A stretch of 64,000 bases of DNA. Origin: Pseudomonadales bacterium. Its GTDB lineage: Bacteria; Pseudomonadota; Gammaproteobacteria; Pseudomonadales; Pseudohongiellaceae. Under the pieces are notes generated by a model. That model searched no databases. It worked only from the letters and a program-made list of their open reading frames with translations, and was not told where the DNA came from. Below are positions 41,511 to 49,381 of the stretch, piece after piece; the stretch's first letter is position 1; every line of letters starts with the position of its first letter. The stretch covers positions 310,001 to 374,000 of the forward strand of contig JACKOK010000002.1 in assembly GCA_024234365.1 (NCBI GenBank), written 5' to 3'. The position numbers and the translations under genes are program-made.

Positions 41511-43928
41511 TCAGGCCTCCATCCTGCGCAGGCGGCTGGCATTGAGTACCACGAGTACCGACGACAGGCTCATGCCGATGGCGGCCAGCCAGGGGGGCAA
41601 CATGCCCAGCAGTGCCAGCGGGATGGCCGCCAGGTTGTACAGCAGGGACCACACGAGGTTCTGCCGGATGATGCGCCGGCAGCGTCCGGCAAAGGCAAGA
41701 ATCTGTGGCAGCAATGCCAGTGAGGGAGACAGTAACGTGGCATCGGCGCTTTGCTGCACGATGACATCCCGGGGGGCGATAGCGATGGAGGTGCTGGCAG
41801 CGGCCATGGCGCCGGCATCGTTGACGCCATCGCCCACCATCAGTATCTGTTCTGTGCCGGCCAGCCGGCGAATCGCATCGATCTTGTCCTCGGGGCTCAG
41901 GCCCGTTTGCAGCTCATCGGTATTCAGGGCAGCCGCCACAGCCTTGCCTTCCGCGGAGGCATCGCCGCTGAGGATGGCCGTGCGCAGGCCCTGCTCACGC
42001 AGCGTGGAGATCAGGGCGGCGGCGTCTGCGCGGACGCTGTCGCGCAGCTGCAACCAGGCCAGCGGCTGTTCGCCGACGAGCAAAATCCACAGCCCCTCCT
42101 CAGAGGGGGCTTGCAGAGTGGGCAGCCCGGGTGCAGCAAAGGCAGGGGTGCCGATGCGGTAGTGCTGCCCGTCGATGTCGCCTTCCAGGCCGCCAGCCCC
42201 TGCCTCGACCCGCTTGGCCTGCAGTTCGCTTGCGGTATTGAAGGCCTGTGCAATGGGGTGTCGGCTGTGCTGTTCCAGTGCCGTGGCGATGGCCAGGCAG
42301 GTGTTGGCATCAAGCAGTGCGAGAGGCTCGATGCGCTCCAGTGTGAGCCGGGCCTCGGTCAGGGTGCCGGTCTTGTCGAAGACGACAGCCGTGGTAGCGG
42401 CAAGGCGTTCAAGGAAAGCCCCATGACGAATCAACAGGCCCCGGCGTCGCAGGGTGGTGGTGGCAATGGTGCTCGCGACAGGCGTGGCAAGCGACAGGGC
42501 ACAGGGGCAGGCGACGACCAGCACGGTCAGTGCGATCACCACATAATCGGCAGAGCCCGCGAGGTACCAGTAGCCCCCTGCGAGTGCAGACAGGCCCAGC
42601 ACCAGGGCAATAAACCAGCTTGCGGCCCGATCGGCCAGCAGGGACCAACGTGGCCGGTAACTGGTGGCCTGCTCGTAAAGACGTGAAATCTGTGCAATGA
42701 GAAACTCCTGGGGAGCGCTGGTGGCGCGTACCAGCAGAAGCGCATCGTGATTGAGTGCGCCTGCCAGCACGCGGGCGCCCGGGCCGCGGAAACTGGGATA
42801 GGGTTCCCCGGTGAAGGCCGCATCACTGACACTGCTTGCGCCACGGATGATGACGGCATCTGCAGGAATGGCTTCTCCCGCCTGAACCTCCAGCACATCG
42901 CCCGGCTTGATGCTGGCCATGGGCACGTTTTGCCGTTCGCAGATCTGTTCTCCTTCCAGATACACGCGGGTAACGCTTGCCGGCAGCAGGCGTAGCAGGG
43001 AGTCCTCGTTATCCTGAAAATGCTGACGGGACAGCAGCTCGATATAGCGGCCGATCAGCAGGAAAAAGGCGAACATGCAGGCCGTGTCGAAGTACACCGT
43101 ACTGCCAAAACGCATCGTGTTGACAACGCTCAGCGACCAGGCGGCGAGAATGGCCAGTGAAACCGGCAGATCCATACTCAGGCTGCGATGGCGCAGTGCT
43201 GCCCAGGCCCCGCGATGAAACACACTGGCGCTGAAGAAAACCACGGGAACGCTGATGGCGAGGCTGGCCCAGCGCAGCAGGGTTTCGTACAGAGGGTCCA
43301 TGCCGCTGGCCGGGTTTTGCGGGCTGGGCGGACCGGCGAGATAGGAGGCCAGGGCGAACATCATCACCGGCATCATGCCGATGCCGGCAACGCCAAGACG
43401 GAGCAGCATATCGCGCTTCTGTTGCTCCAGGTTCTGCCGGAGTCGGTCTGCCCGGTCGGGCAGGGGGGTATAACCGAGCTCACGGATACGTGCCAGCAGA
43501 GATTGCAGATCGGCATCTTCCCGGCAGACGAGACGCAGTCGGCGTTTGGCAAAATTGAGCTGAACCTGCACAACGCCGGCCTGTTTTGACAGGACCTGTT
43601 CCAGCAGCCAGATGCAGGCAGCACAACGGATATCGGGAATGAAGAGCCTCAGTTCCCGGCGGCCATCCGGCAGAGGCTGAATGCTGTCGGCATATTCCTC
43701 CGGCGGCAATGCTGTCTGCGCCCGCGGCGAGGGGGCCTCCACGGCGCATTGTTCACGGAAGCGATAGAAAGACTCCAGATGCAGTGACTCGATGAGCTGA
43801 GCTGCCGCCTCGCAGCCATGACAGCAGAAATAGCGGGTTTCACCGTCTTTTTCGCAGGCGACAGTCTCCCCCGGCGGCAGTGGCGCCTGGCAGTGAAAAC
43901 AATGGCCGGTGCGAACCTTGTCGAGCAT
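41511..43928 (-). CDS. ccoI: Copper-transporting P-type ATPase CcoI (FixI)
   Basis: An 805-residue P1B ATPase. The N-terminus has a C-H-C cluster (CFHCQ) and a YFCCHGCEAAA element as in CcoI/CtpA. A heavy-metal-associated domain with CAACIWLLE follows, then eight helices with the CPC ion motif (VACPCALSLATP), the phosphorylation site DKTGTLTEA, a TGEP actuator loop, an HP locus (QHSRHPIAQA) and GDGVNDAGAM. It supplies copper for the CuB site of cbb3 oxidase. I take the ATG at 43928, which overlaps the ccoH stop (TGATG) with GGAG 5 bases before; a GTG one codon earlier is less well spaced. Confidence 0.92.
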   Translation of the reverse strand: MLDKVRTGHCFHCQAPLPPGETVACEKDGETRYFCCHGCEAAAQLIESLHLESFYRFREQCAVEAPSPRAQTALPPEEYADSIQPLPDGRRELRLFIPDIRCAACIWLLEQVLSKQAGVVQVQLNFAKRRLRLVCREDADLQSLLARIRELGYTPLPDRADRLRQNLEQQKRDMLLRLGVAGIGMMPVMMFALASYLAGPPSPQNPASGMDPLYETLLRWASLAISVPVVFFSASVFHRGAWAALRHRSLSMDLPVSLAILAAWSLSVVNTMRFGSTVYFDTACMFAFFLLIGRYIELLSRQHFQDNEDSLLRLLPASVTRVYLEGEQICERQNVPMASIKPGDVLEVQAGEAIPADAVIIRGASSVSDAAFTGEPYPSFRGPGARVLAGALNHDALLLVRATSAPQEFLIAQISRLYEQATSYRPRWSLLADRAASWFIALVLGLSALAGGYWYLAGSADYVVIALTVLVVACPCALSLATPVASTIATTTLRRRGLLIRHGAFLERLAATTAVVFDKTGTLTEARLTLERIEPLALLDANTCLAIATALEQHSRHPIAQAFNTASELQAKRVEAGAGGLEGDIDGQHYRIGTPAFAAPGLPTLQAPSEEGLWILLVGEQPLAWLQLRDSVRADAAALISTLREQGLRTAILSGDASAEGKAVAAALNTDELQTGLSPEDKIDAIRRLAGTEQILMVGDGVNDAGAMAAASTSIAIAPRDVIVQQSADATLLSPSLALLPQILAFAGRCRRIIRQNLVWSLLYNLAAIPLALLGMLPPWLAAIGMSLSSVLVVLNASRLRRMEA

Positions 43929-44434
43929 CACAACTCCAGTGTTTCAATGGGGGTTTCGATTCGCTGGCGCAGGCGCCAGTCATTGTCAACGCCACGCAAT
44001 TCCAGGTACCAGATGCCACGGCTTGAAAACAGGGCCGCGAGACGGCTGTCCCGGCTGCTGTAGATTCCCTCGCCGTTGCGCTGCAATTGCACGCTGAAAT
44101 CCTGCGCGCTGTCGGTGACATGGTAGACAGACAATTGCAGCCACTGCTCCTGTGTGCCGCGCAGCCCGATGGTGGTGTCACCGCTGCGGCTGTCGTGGTG
44201 CAGGCTGGCCTGAAGCCCGAGCGCCTGGGCAGTGTGATCCAGCTCCAGCAATTGATTGATGGCCTGCCCGTCCTTGTAATAGGTATCCACAACCACATCG
44301 TCCGGATACAGATTTGCCGTGCCGATCATCACCATGCCGAACAGCACCGATGCAAACGGCACCGCAATCAGAACCCAGGGCCAGCGGTGGCGATACCAGG
44401 CGGCCTGCAGGCTTGTTCGGGAGCTGTGAGTCAT
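43928..44434 (-). CDS. ccoH: cbb3 oxidase assembly protein CcoH (FixH)
   Basis: A 168-residue protein with one N-terminal membrane helix (WPWVLIAVPFASVLFGMVMI), then TANLYPDDVVVDTYYKDGQAIN, the conserved FixH start. A periplasmic beta-domain follows. FixH binds nascent cbb3 oxidase subunits together with CcoI. The start at 44434 is chosen for the short cytoplasmic lead; the open frame extends further without sense. It follows ccoG by 16 bp. Confidence 0.88.
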   Translation of the reverse strand: MTHSSRTSLQAAWYRHRWPWVLIAVPFASVLFGMVMIGTANLYPDDVVVDTYYKDGQAINQLLELDHTAQALGLQASLHHDSRSGDTTIGLRGTQEQWLQLSVYHVTDSAQDFSVQLQRNGEGIYSSRDSRLAALFSSRGIWYLELRGVDNDWRLRQRIETPIETLEL

Positions 44435-44450
44435 AACAATACCCCTGGCG

Positions 44451-45914
44451 CTATCGTCCTGAACCCAGTGGACGGGGGCCGAAGAAACGGCTTTCGGCTT
44501 CGGTACGCAAGCGCTTGCCTGTGGCTTCGTCCGCTGTGCTGAGAATGAATTCAAACTCGGTGTTGAAGTCACGCAATTGATCGGGGTCCACCTGAATTCT
44601 TACAACATGCTCGGACATTTCCCGCGCCGGTACTTCGATGGGCACATCCGGCAGCAAGGTCGGGTTGGGCAGGCCTTCGGTCTGCAGTTCATAGTGAAGG
44701 GTGCTGTCTGACATATTGATGATCTTCAGCGTGTAGACGTTTTCAATTCGTCCGCCTGCCACTTCCTGGTACAACTGCCCCCGGTCACGAATGACGTCGA
44801 GGCTAAGAGGCGTGCGCAGGTACAGCACCAGCATGAACAGAGCGGCGAGGATGAGCAATGCGGTGCCATAGCCGATGAGCTTGGGGCGCTTCCAGGTCCA
44901 GGTACCGCCGGCCAGCTTGTTTTCCGTGGTGTAGGAAATCAGCCCCTTCGGGTAATTCATTTTTTCCATGATGGAATCGCAGGCATCGATGCAGTGGGCG
45001 CAGCCAATGCATTCGTACTGCAGGCCGTTGCGGATATCGATGCCGGTGGGGCAGACCTGCACGCACAACGTGCAATCGATGCAATCGCCCAGCCCCTGGG
45101 CCTGATAGTCGCTGCCCCGTTTGCGTGCGCCGCGCTGTTCTCCACGGGATGGATCATAGGAGATGATGAGTGTGTTCTTGTCGAACATGGCAGACTGGAA
45201 GCGGGCATAAGGGCACATGTAAATGCACACCTGCTCACGCATCCAGCCGGCGTTGATATAGGTGGCCAGGGTGAAGAACACGGACCAGGCGGTTGCCGTC
45301 AAGGGCAATTGCCACGCCAGCGCATCGCTGACAAGGTGCCGGATGCCGTAGAAATAGCCGACAAAGGTGATGCCGGTCAGTGCGGCAAAACCAATCCACA
45401 TAAGGTGTTTCAGGCTGCGCCGCCACAGCTTGTTCCAGCCGGCCCGGTTGCGACCGTTGCGGCTCAGAAAGGAGGGAGTCTGGTCGAGGTTGATGCGTTG
45501 ATGACGTTCGCCTTCGGTGATCTGCTCAGCCCAGGAAAAGACCGCAGTCCAGACTGTCTGCGGGCAGGTATAGCCACACCAGACCCGGCCCCACAGGGTG
45601 GTGACAAAGAACAGGGCAAAGGCGGCGATTGCCAGTGTCCACATCAGCAGCACGAAGTCCTGGGGCCACAGCGTCAGCCACAGGATGTGGAACTGCCTTT
45701 CCGGAAGATCGAAGAAAATGGCCTGGCGCCCCTCGATCTGCAGCCATGGGGCGAGGAAATAGCCCAGCAGCAGGGGCCAGCCGGTAAACAGGCGGATGGT
45801 CTGGAACAGCCCCTCCTGAGCACGGATGTAGATCTTTTCCTTTTTCTCATAGAGATTGAAGACGCGGGAATCCACGTCTTCCGGAAATTGCTCTTTGACG
45901 GGAATGCGTTCCAT
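44451..45914 (-). CDS. ccoG: cbb3 assembly iron-sulfur protein CcoG (RdxA/FixG)
   Basis: A 487-residue membrane protein. It has four or five helices, including a TCPQTVWT-bearing WCGYTCPQTV segment, two ferredoxin-type clusters (CIDCTLCVQVCP and CIGCAHCIDACD) and an Ig-like C-terminal periplasmic domain. CcoG is reported to be a cupric reductase supporting cbb3 biogenesis. The length matches the family. It starts 9 bp after ccoP. Confidence 0.93.
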   Translation of the reverse strand: MERIPVKEQFPEDVDSRVFNLYEKKEKIYIRAQEGLFQTIRLFTGWPLLLGYFLAPWLQIEGRQAIFFDLPERQFHILWLTLWPQDFVLLMWTLAIAAFALFFVTTLWGRVWCGYTCPQTVWTAVFSWAEQITEGERHQRINLDQTPSFLSRNGRNRAGWNKLWRRSLKHLMWIGFAALTGITFVGYFYGIRHLVSDALAWQLPLTATAWSVFFTLATYINAGWMREQVCIYMCPYARFQSAMFDKNTLIISYDPSRGEQRGARKRGSDYQAQGLGDCIDCTLCVQVCPTGIDIRNGLQYECIGCAHCIDACDSIMEKMNYPKGLISYTTENKLAGGTWTWKRPKLIGYGTALLILAALFMLVLYLRTPLSLDVIRDRGQLYQEVAGGRIENVYTLKIINMSDSTLHYELQTEGLPNPTLLPDVPIEVPAREMSEHVVRIQVDPDQLRDFNTEFEFILSTADEATGKRLRTEAESRFFGPRPLGSGR

Positions 45915-45923
45915 ACCACTGTC

Positions 45924-46796
45924 CTATTGCTGCAGGTTCTTCACATAGGCAGCCAGAATATGCACTTTGTCGGCTCCCAGGCGCTCCGCAAAGGCGGGCA
46001 TTTGCCCGTTACGACCATTGCGGATGGCATCTTCGATGCGTAAATGTGAGTTGCCATACAGCCAGATTTCATTGTTCAGCGCCGGAGCGCCCATCATGGG
46101 CTGGCCAGCGCCTTCGGGGCCGTGGCAGGCAACACAGAAGGTATTGAAGCGTGCTCGCCCGGCATTGGCCAGGGAGGCGTCAACATCCCGTCCCGCCAAT
46201 TGCATGACGTACTCTGCCACTTCTGCAACGCCCTGATCCTGCAAGGCAGGGCCCCAGGCGGGCATTGAGGCCTGACGGCCGTTGCTGATGGTGGCCTTGA
46301 TCTGCTCCGCATCGCCACCCCATAACCATTCCTCGTCGGTCAGGTTGGGAAAGCCTTCGCTGCCGGTACCGGCAGTGCCATGACATACCGAGCAATTGGT
46401 TGCGAACAGGCGGCGTCCCATGCGCATGGCAGCCGGGTCGTTCACCAGATCATCGACCGGCACGGCGGCGTACTGCGCGAAGATGGGGCCATAGCGTTCA
46501 TCCGCGGCATCCTGGTCATCCGTCAATTCCCCGACCTGGGACCAGGCCCCGAAACCCGTGAAATTGCCGAGCCCGGGGTAATACAGCAGATAGCCCAGGG
46601 CAAAGAGGATGCTGATGATGAACCCCCAGAACCACCACGCGGGGAGCGGGTTGTCGTACTCCTCGATACCATCATAGACATGACCGGTGGTTCTGCCCGG
46701 GTTCTTTGTTGTGCGGTTGAGATACAGAAGAAGAAAATAACCGGCCAGGGAACCCAGGGTCCCAAGAATGACAAACCAACTGAAAGCGCTGCTCAT
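45924..46796 (-). CDS. ccoP: cbb3 oxidase dihaem subunit CcoP
   Basis: A 290-residue membrane-anchored dihaem cytochrome. Two helices (about 5-25 and 54-73) surround YDGIEEYDNPLPAWW, the CcoP signature. Haem motifs CSVCH (135-139) and CVACH (221-225) each sit in a cytochrome c domain with distal methionine segments (ASMPAW, GQMPAF). It passes electrons to CcoO and CcoN. It overlaps ccoQ by 4 bp. Confidence 0.95.
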   Translation of the reverse strand: MSSAFSWFVILGTLGSLAGYFLLLYLNRTTKNPGRTTGHVYDGIEEYDNPLPAWWFWGFIISILFALGYLLYYPGLGNFTGFGAWSQVGELTDDQDAADERYGPIFAQYAAVPVDDLVNDPAAMRMGRRLFATNCSVCHGTAGTGSEGFPNLTDEEWLWGGDAEQIKATISNGRQASMPAWGPALQDQGVAEVAEYVMQLAGRDVDASLANAGRARFNTFCVACHGPEGAGQPMMGAPALNNEIWLYGNSHLRIEDAIRNGRNGQMPAFAERLGADKVHILAAYVKNLQQ

Positions 46797-46987
46797 GATT
46801 CCTCTCCACGGTTACGAAGATTGCCGGAGGCTGGGTGATAAGCTTCGTCATCACTTTCCAGAAAAGGCAGTTGTGCGTCTTCTTCGAAGCGCTGTTTGCG
46901 GCTGGGCCCGTAGGCCCACCACACCACTGTCGCAAAGCCGATGGCGCACAGCACCGTGGCGAGACTGCGTAAATCTGTCATGTCCAT
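46793..46987 (-). CDS. ccoQ: cbb3 oxidase small subunit CcoQ
   Basis: A 64-residue protein with a single membrane helix (LATVLCAIGFATVVWWAYG) and an acidic C-terminal tail starting RKQRFEEDAQLPFLESDD, as in CcoQ/FixQ. It stabilises the oxidase complex. It sits between ccoO (1-bp gap) and ccoP (4-bp overlap). Confidence 0.93.
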   Translation of the reverse strand: MDMTDLRSLATVLCAIGFATVVWWAYGPSRKQRFEEDAQLPFLESDDEAYHPASGNLRNRGEES

Positions 46988-46988
46988 G

Positions 46989-47594
46989 TTAGCGTCTCTC
47001 CTTGATCAGAATGCCCAGTTGCTGCAGATAGGCGATCATGGCATCGGCCTCGGTAGCCCCTTCGAGCCCTTGCGCGGCATTGGCAATATCGTCATCCGTG
47101 TAAGGCACGCCCAGCTTCTGCAGGGTTGCCAGCTTTTTCGGCAGGTCTTCCACGTTCACCGGGGTATCGAACAGCCAGGGATAGGACGGCATGATGGAGC
47201 CCGGGACGACAGAGCGCGGGTCCAGCAGATGCGCCCGATGCCAGTCGTCGCTGTAGAGCCCGCCGACACGGGCCAGATCGGGTCCTGTGCGTTTGGAGCC
47301 GAAAACAAAGGGGTGGTCGTAGACCAGTTCTCCGGCCACCGAATAGTGGCCGTAACGCTCGACCTCTGCGCGCAGCGGACGAATCATCTGGGAGTGGCAG
47401 ACGGTACAGCCTTCACGGATGTAGATATCGCGCCCCTCCAGTTGCAGCGGGGTCAGCGGCTCGAGCCCTTCAATGGGCTCCGTAACCACTTTCTGGGACA
47501 TCAGGGGCACGATCTCGACAATGCCTCCGAAGCTGACTGCCAGTACGGTCAGCAGGATCATCAGGCCGATATTGCGTTCGATAAACTCGTTCAT
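46989..47594 (-). CDS. ccoO: cbb3 oxidase monohaem subunit CcoO
   Basis: A 201-residue membrane cytochrome c. One helix (about 8-28, LMILLTVLAVSFGGIVEIVPL) precedes YIREGCTVCHSQMIRPLRAE, with the haem at Cys63-His67. The axial methionine is in SIMPSYPWLFD. The start at 47594 gives the standard CcoO N-terminus (NEFIERN); the frame extends upstream inside ccoN. It overlaps ccoN by 4 bp. Confidence 0.95.
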   Translation of the reverse strand: MNEFIERNIGLMILLTVLAVSFGGIVEIVPLMSQKVVTEPIEGLEPLTPLQLEGRDIYIREGCTVCHSQMIRPLRAEVERYGHYSVAGELVYDHPFVFGSKRTGPDLARVGGLYSDDWHRAHLLDPRSVVPGSIMPSYPWLFDTPVNVEDLPKKLATLQKLGVPYTDDDIANAAQGLEGATEADAMIAYLQQLGILIKERR

Positions 47595-49045
47595 GCCATC
47601 ACCTCCCTGGCGTCTGCTTCCGGTGATCCTGCATCCGCCTCCAGTGCGGGGCCGCTCAGGGCCAGCTGGCGGGTTTTCCACACATTCCAGGCCATCACCA
47701 GCATGCCGAAGAGGAATATGGCGCCACCGACGAAACGAACTACATAGCCCGCATAGCTGGCTTCGACGGTTTCAATGAAGCTGTAGGTCAGCGTGCCATC
47801 GCTGTTTACCGCACGCCACATCAGGCCCTGCATAAGGCCGTTTACCCACATGGAAACGATGTAGAGCACCGTGCCGATGGTGGACAGCCAGAAGTGCAGA
47901 TCGATCAGTTTCACGCTGTACATGTCACCGGCCTTGCGGCCGTACATCAGGGGAATCAGGTGATAGGTGGCACCGATGGAAATCATGGCTACCCAGCCCA
48001 GTGCGCCGGAGTGCACATGGCCAATGGTCCAGTCTGTGTAATGGGACAGGGCATTGACCGACTTGATGGACATCATCGGCCCCTCGAAGGTGGACATGCC
48101 ATAGAACGATAATGACACCACGAGGAATTTGAGAATCGGGTCGGTACGCAGTTTGTCCCAGGCGCCGGAGAGGGTCATCATGCCGTTGATCATGCCGCCC
48201 CAGGAGGGGGCCAGGAGCACCAGTGACATCACCATGCCCACGCTCTGTGTCCAGTCCGGCAGAGAGGTGTAGTGCAGGTGGTGTGGGCCGGCCCATACAT
48301 AGATCGCGATCAGTGCCCAGAAATGCACAACGGACAAGCGGTAGGAGTACACCGGGCGTTCGGCCTGTTTGGGCACGAAGTAATACATGATGCCGAGAAA
48401 GCCGGCGGTCAGGAAAAAGCCCACGGCATTATGCCCGTACCACCACTGCACCATCGCGTCCACGGTGCCGGAATAGACCGAATAGGATTTGGTGAGCGTG
48501 GCGGGGAGCGCCAGGCTGTTGATGATGTGCAGAATGGCCACCGCAAGAATGAAACCACCAAAGAACCAGTTGGCAACATAGATGTGTTTGTCGCGGCGCT
48601 TCATGATGGTGCCAAAGAACACGATGGCATAACACACCCACACAACGGCAATCAGAAGATCAATGGGCCATTCCAGTTCTGCGTATTCCTTGGAAGTCGT
48701 CAGCCCCATGGGCAGTGTGATTGCTGCGGAGACGATCACCAGCTGCCAGCCCCAGAACACAAAGGCCGCGAGCCCGTCCGAAATCAGACGGGCGTGACAG
48801 GTTCTTTGCACGACAAACAGGGAGCAGGCCATCAAGGCAGAACCGCCGAAGGCAAAAATAACCGCATTGGTGTGCAGAGGGCGCAAACGGCCAAAGCTGA
48901 GCCACGAGATATCGAAGTTCAGCGCAGGCCAGGCGAGCTGTGCAGCAATGAAAACGCCCACCAGCATACCAACTATGCCCCAGACGACTGTCATGATGGC
49001 AAACTGATGGACAACCTTGTAGTTGTATTGAGGGTGATCTGTCAT
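47591..49045 (-). CDS. ccoN: cbb3 oxidase catalytic subunit CcoN
   Basis: A 484-residue haem-copper oxidase subunit I of the C type, with about 12 helices. Recognisable segments include FGRLRPLHTNAVIFAFGGSAL (haem b His), WYGHNAVGFFLTAGFLGIMYY (catalytic helix), GPHHLHYTSLPDW (CuB histidines) and TDWTIGHVHSGALGW (haem ligands). It reduces oxygen at high affinity and pumps protons. It is the first gene of a nine-gene cluster running to 40549. GGGAA lies upstream of the ATG. I could not find a convincing Anr/Fnr box in the 336 bp before it. Confidence 0.96.
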   Translation of the reverse strand: MTDHPQYNYKVVHQFAIMTVVWGIVGMLVGVFIAAQLAWPALNFDISWLSFGRLRPLHTNAVIFAFGGSALMACSLFVVQRTCHARLISDGLAAFVFWGWQLVIVSAAITLPMGLTTSKEYAELEWPIDLLIAVVWVCYAIVFFGTIMKRRDKHIYVANWFFGGFILAVAILHIINSLALPATLTKSYSVYSGTVDAMVQWWYGHNAVGFFLTAGFLGIMYYFVPKQAERPVYSYRLSVVHFWALIAIYVWAGPHHLHYTSLPDWTQSVGMVMSLVLLAPSWGGMINGMMTLSGAWDKLRTDPILKFLVVSLSFYGMSTFEGPMMSIKSVNALSHYTDWTIGHVHSGALGWVAMISIGATYHLIPLMYGRKAGDMYSVKLIDLHFWLSTIGTVLYIVSMWVNGLMQGLMWRAVNSDGTLTYSFIETVEASYAGYVVRFVGGAIFLFGMLVMAWNVWKTRQLALSGPALEADAGSPEADAREVMA

Positions 49046-49381
49046 GCGTATATTCCCGATGCAGGCCCCGAATTCGTCGCCATTCGGGGGATGGCCTTGA
49101 CTCCGGTAACACGCACAGCCGGGAGTGAATCAGCGGGGCGGTTTTCCGGTCTCACACGCTATAGCACTTCTTTTGCGACAGCTCTGCGCATGACACGGGA
49201 CATTGTGATACACACAGCCCGTGAATTCACTGTTTTAGCGCAAAGTTTGTAATGATTGTCGATGTTTGTCGCAACTGTGGCAAGAATCTGATTTTGTTCA
49301 AGCAACAAGTAATTAAATTGCAAGCTTGAGCATTTTTTAATAGCGTACGCACTTATTTTTTTGGCAAGGGTCTGAATAACA
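49046..49381. other. Divergent promoter region of ccoN and a TonB receptor
   Basis: The 336 bp between the two divergent starts become AT-rich over the last 120 bp towards the receptor. I searched for the Fnr/Anr inverted repeat TTGAT-N4-ATCAA, expected for an oxygen-regulated cco operon, and saw none. No ORF of interest lies here. Confidence 0.5.

Noticed and set aside
49046..49381. Anr/Fnr box upstream of ccoN
   Set aside because: Expected from biology, but no sequence close to TTGAT-N4-ATCAA is present, so no site is reported.
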